Assembly: GCA_002172545.1 (NCBI GenBank) | Contig: NHFJ01000015.1 | Span: 14,057 to 22,290, forward strand | Direction: 5' to 3' | From: Fidelibacterota bacterium TMED108 | GTDB lineage: Bacteria > Fidelibacterota > Marinisomatia > Marinisomatales > TCS55 | Length of the DNA: 8,234 nucleotides | Part shown: positions 1-4,957 of the stretch, piece after piece | Position numbering within the stretch: position 1 is the stretch's first letter | How the letters are laid out: each line of letters starts with the position of its first letter | The notes under the pieces: generated by a model | Database searches by the model: none | Told to the model about the DNA's origin: nothing | Seen by the model: only the letters and a program-made list of their open reading frames with translations | Program-made: the position numbers and the translations under genes

Positions 1-1637
1 AAATCAATCCTTCCAGCAAGAACCAACTCAAGATAAGAGGTAAGCTTAGTTTGAGATTGCGCATATAAACCAAATTCATTTGTAACAAAAAGTTCATCCC
101 ACTCATCTATTTTACCATCTTTATCATTATCCTTTCCATCACGACGAAAACTTATAGGTCTACGTCCACCAGTACCATCCGGTAAAATAGTTCCAAACGT
201 TTCAGGCATTGTCCGCTGGTAATCACCTCCCCAAACAAATTGTGTATTTAATAGCCTTTCTAGGTTTGTAGAATGTTGAAATTGAAAATGAAAGAATTTT
301 GATTCGTCTCTTACTATTTCTCCATTTCTCAAATTGCGAGTCTCACCAGAATTGCTTGTATTTAGATAGGCTTGAGCAAACCAATTTTTATATATCCATC
401 GTCCCTGGTAAAAATTGTAGATCCAGTCGTATGCTAAGTACCTACCAATACCTGTAATGTTTATATTTGTAGCTTTAGCGTGACCAAAGTTTAAGCTAAC
501 AAAATGATCTTCTGAAAAGTCGTAATCCATGCGTAGATCAAAGCGCTGGTTCTTTATATCAAAATCAGGAAGATCTTCTACGCCATCTAAGTTTGAATCT
601 TTAAGAATATTGTCTTTACCAAAATAAGTAGTATCAATAGTTCCATCACCATCACGATCAACCTTGATATCCCATCCATCCCATTGAGCTCGACCCAAAT
701 CAAAAAGATCATCCAGCTCTTCACCGTCTAAACCATCAACTCTCCACTGGCGGTAATGTTCCTTTTTTTCATCAACTTCGATGTAATTCCAATCGTGAGC
801 AGTAAAATTAACCGCTGACATTTTATAACTAAAATTATTGCGCTTTCCAGCGTGACGAACTTGTGCTTTGTTGAATTCCCGTGTTCCTGTTGTATACCCC
901 ACAACAGTGCCAAGAGACTCTGCGGGTCTCTTGGTTATGATATTCACTACACCTGAGTGAGCGTTAGGGCCATACAAAGCTGATGAGGGGCCAAGAACAA
1001 CTTCAATTTGACTTACGTCATCAGAAGTTACTGGAATAGTATTGTACGCTATTAAGCGTAATGACGGTACATTGGCCATTCTCCCATCAGTCAATGTGAG
1101 TAGCCTACTTGAAAAACTAGAATTGAACCCTCTAGCACTCAAGTTATAGCTATCCATACCTGATGCAGTAAAGTCAACGCCTTTGATATTTTTAAAGTAA
1201 TCACCTAGGTTGGGATTGCTTTCACTGCGAATTTTTAGCTCTGAAATAACAGAGATAGCAGCTGGTGCATCTGTTATTTTTTCCCGCTTGCCCCTGCTTG
1301 CAGTAACAACATATTCCTGTAGTTGAATAGCAGATACTGACAATTGAATTTTCATATTTTGAAAAGAAGCAGTAGTGGAAGAATTTATACTAATATTTGA
1401 TTTGAAATTCTCATACCCAATAAATGTAGCCATGATTTCATAATCACCTTCAGGTACATTATTTATTTCAAAAAAACCATCTGCATCAGCAGCAGCACCA
1501 AGATTTGTGCCGACCAATATTACATTTGAACCCGGTAAGGGAGTGCGAGACTTTTTATCGGAAATTTTTCCCGTTACTGAAAACTGTCCAAAAATTGAAC
1601 TTATATATAGAATAGGGTAAAGAAGAAATTTTTTCAT
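1..1637 (-). CDS. TonB-dependent outer-membrane receptor with carboxypeptidase-regulatory-like N-terminus (C-terminal part beyond window)
   Basis: Predicted outer-membrane active transporter energised by TonB/ExbBD; the substrate cannot be read from the sequence. Reading from ATG at 1637 toward position 1 gives 545 uninterrupted codons and no stop, so the barrel's end lies outside the window. A Sec signal peptide covers residues 1 to about 18 (MKKFLLYPILYISSIFG). A CarboxypepD_reg-like beta-sandwich spans about 19-100 (typical PLPGSNVILVGTNLG). A TonB-box-like stretch EYVVTASRG is at 108-116. The plug domain runs from about 120 to 237, with the hallmarks NLSARGFNSSF, IEVVLGPSSALYGPNAHSGV and VNIITKRP. 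Beta-barrel strands follow. Acidic DxDxDG loops lie at 327-335, 347-355 and 503-514; the last has full EF-hand spacing. No clear Shine-Dalgarno precedes the ATG. The gene lies 90 bp downstream of the lipoprotein gene on the same strand, behind a terminator. The plug-family call is firm; a SusC-type assignment is not, because no SusD-like gene is visible. Confidence 0.93.
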   Translation of the reverse strand, partial: MKKFLLYPILYISSIFGQFSVTGKISDKKSRTPLPGSNVILVGTNLGAAADADGFFEINNVPEGDYEIMATFIGYENFKSNISINSSTTASFQNMKIQLSVSAIQLQEYVVTASRGKREKITDAPAAISVISELKIRSESNPNLGDYFKNIKGVDFTASGMDSYNLSARGFNSSFSSRLLTLTDGRMANVPSLRLIAYNTIPVTSDDVSQIEVVLGPSSALYGPNAHSGVVNIITKRPAESLGTVVGYTTGTREFNKAQVRHAGKRNNFSYKMSAVNFTAHDWNYIEVDEKKEHYRQWRVDGLDGEELDDLFDLGRAQWDGWDIKVDRDGDGTIDTTYFGKDNILKDSNLDGVEDLPDFDIKNQRFDLRMDYDFSEDHFVSLNFGHAKATNINITGIGRYLAYDWIYNFYQGRWIYKNWFAQAYLNTSNSGETRNLRNGEIVRDESKFFHFQFQHSTNLERLLNTQFVWGGDYQRTMPETFGTILPDGTGGRRPISFRRDGKDNDKDGKIDEWDELFVTNEFGLYAQSQTKLTSYLELVLAGRID

Positions 1638-1668
1638 AGAAATTTTATGCTTAAGTGATTTTATACTA

Positions 1669-1702
1669 AAAAAAGGGGCAATAGCATGATTGCCCCTTTT
1701 TT
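1669..1702 (-). terminator. Strong rho-independent terminator (potentially bidirectional)
   Basis: A perfect 14-bp inverted repeat (1669-1682 paired with 1689-1702) with a 6-nt loop has a core of GGGGCAAT pairing with ATTGCCCC. On the minus strand it ends in seven T residues (1674-1668). It lies 26 nt after the stop codon of the lipoprotein gene, so it fits as that gene's terminator. A run of six T on the plus strand would also let it act in the other direction, though no plus-strand gene ends nearby. Because the TonB-receptor ATG is only 31 nt further on, the hairpin could also set how much transcript reads through into the receptor gene. Confidence 0.85.
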
Positions 1703-1727
1703 AAAATACACTTAAAACGGATTAAAG

Positions 1728-2990
1728 CTATTCTTCAGCTTCAGCCCATACAGATTTTACAGTAAGAATCTCGTTTGTTGGGACACATAGTCCTTCACGA
1801 GTAGCAAAGTACATTTTTCCACCTGCGTTTGGATTAGCGCCAGAAAATACTGTTCCGCTATCATCAACAATCTTAGGAGCAGTAGGATCTGAACTATCTA
1901 CCATGCTAGCAAAAGGCACACCTAACGGTGTTACTCCGCCACCACCAGCTAGATTATCGTAATGCATGAACATGACCATGTCACCAACTCCGACAGTTCC
2001 ATCACCATCAAGATCGGTTAAGGGGTTCTTTGCATCAGTAGCTTGCGCTCTTAGAGATAAACCAGCATTGTAAAAGTAGAATGTATATTGGAAGCTATAC
2101 GGTGCAATCATAAGGGTTGGATGTGCAAAATATCCACCTCTGTGCGTAGGGTTCAATACCGCAGGATTAGGATCAGCTGAAGCGATATTACCATTAGCAT
2201 CATTGAACTGTAAGTTATATCCAGTGATCACTCTGTCATCTGCTTCACTCCAAGCATCTTGAACATTTTTATATCTTTCATCATGACCATCTTCATCAAC
2301 ATAATCAATATTCAAAACTTTCTCAGCTACACCATCATTAAGCTGCTCATCAACCTCATAAACTCCAGTATAAAAAGGAGGAAGTACTGCTCCGCCTAAT
2401 GTTGGATCTGGAGTAATCATAAAGTTGCCAAGTTTTTCAGCACCAGCTCTATCAAAATCAGTGACATAAAGTCCTTGGTCTGTAATTGAAGCTACTGTGA
2501 TTGTTGTTTGACAATCAGCCTGCCTAATAGTTGGATATGTTCCAGTAATTTTATAGGTCGCGCCTTCACCTCTTTTGGCTGCATCATCGATTTGCAGAAG
2601 AAGACTAACACCAAAACCAGCAAGCGCTGCTGGGCTAGTTAGCGCGGTTGTTCTTGGGAATCCAGGAATATTATCACCATTTTTTATGTCGATTGTGCTA
2701 AAGGTTGCACCTAAAACCGCCGCTGAAGTTTTACCACCGATTGCTTGGAAATAAGCTTCAGTTGCCGCATCGCCGTTTGCATCCCAATCCAAATAATTTT
2801 TGTATTCTTGGTTCTGATCTTCGCCAGCTGGTACGCTTACAACTCTTTCGTATGTAAGATCTAAGCTTTCAAGATTCCAGCTTCCAACAATATCTCCATT
2901 GACTACCCCTTCATCATCATCTTCACATGCAGTGAACATCATTGTCGCTGAAATAGATAGAAATAAAACTTTAGATAAAAGTTTATTCAT
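1728..2990 (-). CDS. Uncharacterised surface-type lipoprotein with a dockerin/EF-hand-like calcium loop
   Basis: A 420-aa predicted lipoprotein of unrecognised function. The start at 2990 is chosen because AGGAG (minus strand, 3001-2997) stands 6 nt before it and it opens directly into a lipoprotein signal peptide. The lipobox is FTAC (19-22), with C22 as the lipidated residue. C22 is followed at once by EDDDE (23-27), which resembles the acidic export signal that sends Bacteroidota lipoproteins to the cell surface. Residues about 33-50 (DIVGSWNLESL) look like the start of a lipocalin-like domain; this is a weak resemblance. Near the C-terminus, residues 326-337 (DLDGDGTVGVGD) form a single EF-hand or half-dockerin loop with D at positions 1, 3, 5 and 12, followed by a helix-like MVMFMHY. 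Cysteines C160 and C402 could form a disulfide. The product is mostly beta-rich and polar, with no transmembrane segment after the signal. It is the first gene of its transcript, ends in a terminator, and has the TonB receptor downstream. It does not look like SusD/RagB. Confidence 0.85.
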   Translation of the reverse strand: MNKLLSKVLFLSISATMMFTACEDDDEGVVNGDIVGSWNLESLDLTYERVVSVPAGEDQNQEYKNYLDWDANGDAATEAYFQAIGGKTSAAVLGATFSTIDIKNGDNIPGFPRTTALTSPAALAGFGVSLLLQIDDAAKRGEGATYKITGTYPTIRQADCQTTITVASITDQGLYVTDFDRAGAEKLGNFMITPDPTLGGAVLPPFYTGVYEVDEQLNDGVAEKVLNIDYVDEDGHDERYKNVQDAWSEADDRVITGYNLQFNDANGNIASADPNPAVLNPTHRGGYFAHPTLMIAPYSFQYTFYFYNAGLSLRAQATDAKNPLTDLDGDGTVGVGDMVMFMHYDNLAGGGGVTPLGVPFASMVDSSDPTAPKIVDDSGTVFSGANPNAGGKMYFATREGLCVPTNEILTVKSVWAEAEE

Positions 2991-2996
2991 TTTTCT

Positions 2997-3001
2997 CTCC
3001 T
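2997..3001 (-). promoter_or_regulatory. Shine-Dalgarno site that fixes the lipoprotein start
   Basis: The minus strand reads AAAGAGGAGAGAAAA directly before the ATG at 2990. The AGGAG core is 6 nt from the start codon, an ideal spacing. It supports the start at 2990 over an in-frame ATG at 3068, which would put 26 unlikely residues in front of the signal peptide. Confidence 0.8.
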
Positions 3002-3044
3002 CTTTATAAGTGTATTCTTTAAAATTAATAACTAATAATTGAAA

Positions 3045-3061
3045 CAGAATATAACATTCTG
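3045..3061. repeat. Inverted repeat CAGAAT-N5-ATTCTG upstream of the lipoprotein gene
   Basis: A perfect 6-bp inverted repeat with a 5-nt spacer (CAGAAT ATAAC ATTCTG on the plus strand), 55 bp upstream of the lipoprotein ATG. If the candidate promoter at 3068-3100 is correct, this element lies at the very 5' end of the transcript, as a small leader hairpin or an operator overlapping the start site. No matching regulator can be named. Confidence 0.4.
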
Positions 3062-3067
3062 AACTCA

Positions 3068-3100
3068 CAAAAAGTACAGCTTAACTACAAAAGGGGCAAA
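3068..3100 (-). promoter_or_regulatory. Candidate Bacteroidota-type promoter for the lipoprotein gene
   Basis: On the minus strand, TTTG (3100-3097) and TACTTTTTG (3076-3068) are separated by 20 nt. This is close to the TTTG / TAnnTTTG consensus of the primary sigma factor of Bacteroidota, with one extra T in the -7 element. Transcription would begin near 3062, leaving a leader of about 70 nt before the ATG at 2990. Short AT-rich motifs of this kind occur often by chance, and it is not certain that this organism uses that consensus. Confidence 0.3.
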
Positions 3101-3103
3101 TAT

Positions 3104-3122
3104 TTTTTCATACTATGAAAAA
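3104..3122. repeat. Inverted repeat TTTTTCAT-ACT-ATGAAAAA in the divergent region
   Basis: A perfect 8-bp inverted repeat with a 3-nt centre, near the middle of the divergent intergenic region and immediately upstream of the candidate lipoprotein promoter. Its position would suit a regulator controlling either side. It is AT-rich, so chance occurrence is possible. The stem lacks GC pairs, which makes it unlikely as a terminator. Confidence 0.35.
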
Positions 3123-3216
3123 TGGATATTTTAACTTATTTAACTAGTCAATAAATATGTAATTTAGAATATTCACTATAGAATTATTTTTTGAAATATC
3201 TTAAAAGAGAGCATTA

Positions 3217-3978
3217 ATGAGAATTGCAGTTCTAATTAAACAAGTTCCCGGGTCTGAGTCACCGCTAAATATAGATTCTTCCAATAAAGCCTTGGATGAG
3301 AGTCAAGTTGCATATATTATTAATGAAAGTGACAATTATGCAATTGAAGAAGCCCTTCAAATATGCGATAATAATGAAAATGGGGAGGTTGTAATTATTA
3401 GTATGGGGCCGCAGCGAGTACAAAAAGTAATTCGTGAAGCACTGGCTAAAGGGGCGCATCGTGCAATTCACATTGTAACGGACTCCAATGAATCCACAGA
3501 TCCATTGACCACAGCGTCAGTACTAGCTGACGCAATAAAAAATGAGAAGTTTGATATCGTGTTTTCAGGATTACAATCCGATGATTTAGGCTTTGGACAA
3601 ACAGGTGTAATTTTAGGTGAAATGCTAGAAATGTCTACCGCTACTCTGGCTATGTCAACAGAGCTGAGCGATGGCAAAATCAAAGTTAAGCGCGAGCTTG
3701 AATCTGGATATTTTCAATGGATAACAATGACGTTACCTGCTAGTATTAGCGTACAATCTGGTTGCAATACGCCTAGGTACCCATCACTTAAAGGTATAAT
3801 GGGGGCAAAAAAGAAGGAAATTTCTGAAGTGAAATTTGATGGAGCAAATTCCTCACAAGAAATTAAAAGACTGTATGCACCTAGCAATTCCAAGGAGACG
3901 GTAATGATTGAAGGCTCAACTGATGAGATTGTTAAAAAGCTTGTGGATGTTTTAAAAAATGAAATCAAAATAGCGTAG
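3217..3978 (+). CDS. etfB: Electron transfer flavoprotein beta subunit
   Basis: Small subunit (253 aa, normal length) of the soluble EtfAB heterodimer, which takes electrons from acyl-CoA dehydrogenases and related flavoenzymes and passes them to a quinone reductase. It begins with the family's MRIAVLIKQVP. The AMP/nucleotide loop is at about 119-130 (LQSDDLGFGQTG). The ETF-beta signature runs from VKRELESGYFQW (157-168) through LPASISVQSG (173-182) to NTPRYPSL and IMGAKKK (184-200). L191 in PSL corresponds to the leucine of the dehydrogenase-recognition loop of mitochondrial ETF (human L195), so the partner-docking element is kept. GAGAG stands 5 nt before the ATG. It is the first gene of a tight plus-strand operon, 9 nt before etfA. 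The downstream membrane quinone reductase suggests an ordinary non-bifurcating ETF, but this cannot be proved from sequence by eye. Confidence 0.96.
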   Translation: MRIAVLIKQVPGSESPLNIDSSNKALDESQVAYIINESDNYAIEEALQICDNNENGEVVIISMGPQRVQKVIREALAKGAHRAIHIVTDSNESTDPLTTASVLADAIKNEKFDIVFSGLQSDDLGFGQTGVILGEMLEMSTATLAMSTELSDGKIKVKRELESGYFQWITMTLPASISVQSGCNTPRYPSLKGIMGAKKKEISEVKFDGANSSQEIKRLYAPSNSKETVMIEGSTDEIVKKLVDVLKNEIKIA

Positions 3979-3987
3979 GGATTATTT

Positions 3988-4953
3988 ATGGATATCTTAG
4001 TAGTTCTTGAAGATTCAAACGGCAAAATTCATCGTTTAAGCGTAGAGGCAATTGTTGGAGCACAAAAGTTTGCAAGCGCGCATAATCTTAGTGTTTCAGC
4101 TTTAGTTATTGGTATGAATGCCGAGGCTTTATCGTCTGAAGCTGCGCAATACAACATTGATAAGGTGTTAAAAGTTACAAATGACCTTGTTTCAACATAT
4201 TCATCGGATGGTTATACAGAAGTCATTAGGCAAATAATTGAGCGTGAATCTCCAAAATATATACTGTTTGGCCATAGCTACCAGGTTCGTGATTATGTTC
4301 CAAAGCTTAGCGCAAAACTAAGGAAGCCTTTTTTAGCAGATAGCGTCGCATTTGATATCAGTGAAGATTCTGCTGTATCAACAAAGCAAATGTATAGCGC
4401 AAAGCTACTATCTGATATTACACCTAATGAGGAACCTCCGTATCTGATTAGTTTCCAATCAGCGACATTTAATTCAGATAATATTAATTCCGGAACTGCC
4501 CAGATTGAAGATTGCGATATATCTTTTGACGCATCAATTATTAAAACGCAATCAGAAGAGCCATTTAAGGAGCCAGGCGAAGACTTAGATCTTTCAACTG
4601 CAAATTTAATTGTATCAGTAGGTAGAGGAATAGGTAAAGAAGAGAATATACCCCTAGCTAAAGATCTTGCAGAAACCATAGGCGCTGACCTTTCTTCGTC
4701 TAGACCTGTTGTTGATTCTGGCTGGCTTCCATCTGTTCATCAAGTGGGAAGCTCAGGACAATCTGTTGCACCTAAGATGTACTTAGCTTTAGGAATATCA
4801 GGCGCCATTCAGCATGTTGTTGGAATGAAAGGTTCTAAAAATATTGTTGCTATAAATAAAGATCCCGATGCTCCAATCTTTGAGCTTGCTGATTATGGAG
4901 TGGTGGGAGATTTATTAGAAATTCTTCCAAAATTGACAGAAGCCTTGAGATAG
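3988..4953 (+). CDS. etfA: Electron transfer flavoprotein alpha subunit
   Basis: Large subunit (321 aa, typical length) of EtfAB; it carries the redox-active FAD in its C-terminal domain. The N-terminal alpha/beta domain covers about 1-190 (MDILVVLEDSNGKIHRLS opening). The FAD domain is unmistakable: LIVSVGRGIG (207-216), SRPVVDSGWLP (238-248), QVGSSGQSV (252-260), GISGAIQH (269-276), AINKDPDAPIF (288-298) and ADYGVVGDL (301-309). The usual QVGQTGKTV loop here reads QVGSSGQSV, a conservative variant. The gene begins 9 nt after the etfB stop, and the only ribosome-binding-like bases (TAGGGA) overlap that stop, which suggests translational coupling. It ends 4 nt before the membrane oxidoreductase gene. 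No fused domain or frameshift is seen. Confidence 0.97.
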   Translation: MDILVVLEDSNGKIHRLSVEAIVGAQKFASAHNLSVSALVIGMNAEALSSEAAQYNIDKVLKVTNDLVSTYSSDGYTEVIRQIIERESPKYILFGHSYQVRDYVPKLSAKLRKPFLADSVAFDISEDSAVSTKQMYSAKLLSDITPNEEPPYLISFQSATFNSDNINSGTAQIEDCDISFDASIIKTQSEEPFKEPGEDLDLSTANLIVSVGRGIGKEENIPLAKDLAETIGADLSSSRPVVDSGWLPSVHQVGSSGQSVAPKMYLALGISGAIQHVVGMKGSKNIVAINKDPDAPIFELADYGVVGDLLEILPKLTEALR

Positions 4954-4957
4954 ATCA

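Larger units (their letters stand above)
2991..3216. promoter_or_regulatory. AT-rich divergent intergenic region between the lipoprotein gene and the etf operon
   Basis: These 226 bp separate a minus-strand and a plus-strand transcription unit, so they must carry both promoters unless one unit starts elsewhere. No coding sequence is supported here. Visible items are two inverted repeats (3045-3061 and 3104-3122), an 8-bp palindrome GAATATTC (3167-3174), a 9-bp-phased repeat of TTTAACT (3130-3136 and 3139-3145), and a minus-strand TTTG/TACTTTTTG promoter-like pair. For the plus strand, TAGAAT at 3179-3184 is the best -10-like hexamer, but I see no convincing -35 before it. GAGAG at 3207-3211 is a plausible ribosome binding site 5 nt before the etfB ATG. 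Confidence 0.6.

Noticed and set aside
728..913. Short 61-codon minus-strand frame inside the TonB receptor
   Set aside because: It lies in another frame within the well-supported receptor gene and shows no recognisable protein features.
1980..2015. True type I dockerin (cellulosome) domain in the lipoprotein
   Set aside because: Only one calcium loop and helix is present, whereas a dockerin needs two; a single EF-hand-like loop is the safer description.
1..2990. SusC/SusD nutrient-uptake pair
   Set aside because: The receptor has a SusC-like N-terminal domain, but the neighbouring lipoprotein lacks SusD/RagB features, precedes rather than follows the receptor gene, and is separated by a terminator.
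2991..3068. N-terminal extension of the lipoprotein frame to an ATG at 3068 (26 extra residues)
   Set aside because: It would bury the lipoprotein signal peptide inside the protein and has no ribosome binding site, whereas AGGAG stands 6 nt before the ATG at 2990.
3104..3122. Rho-independent terminator in the divergent region
   Set aside because: The stem is almost entirely A/T with a 3-nt loop, and no gene ends toward it, so it cannot serve as a convincing terminator.
3265..4679. Several minus-strand frames of 68-128 codons opposite etfB and etfA
   Set aside because: They are antisense to strongly conserved ETF genes, have no family resemblance or ribosome binding sites, and are explained as shadows of the real coding strand.
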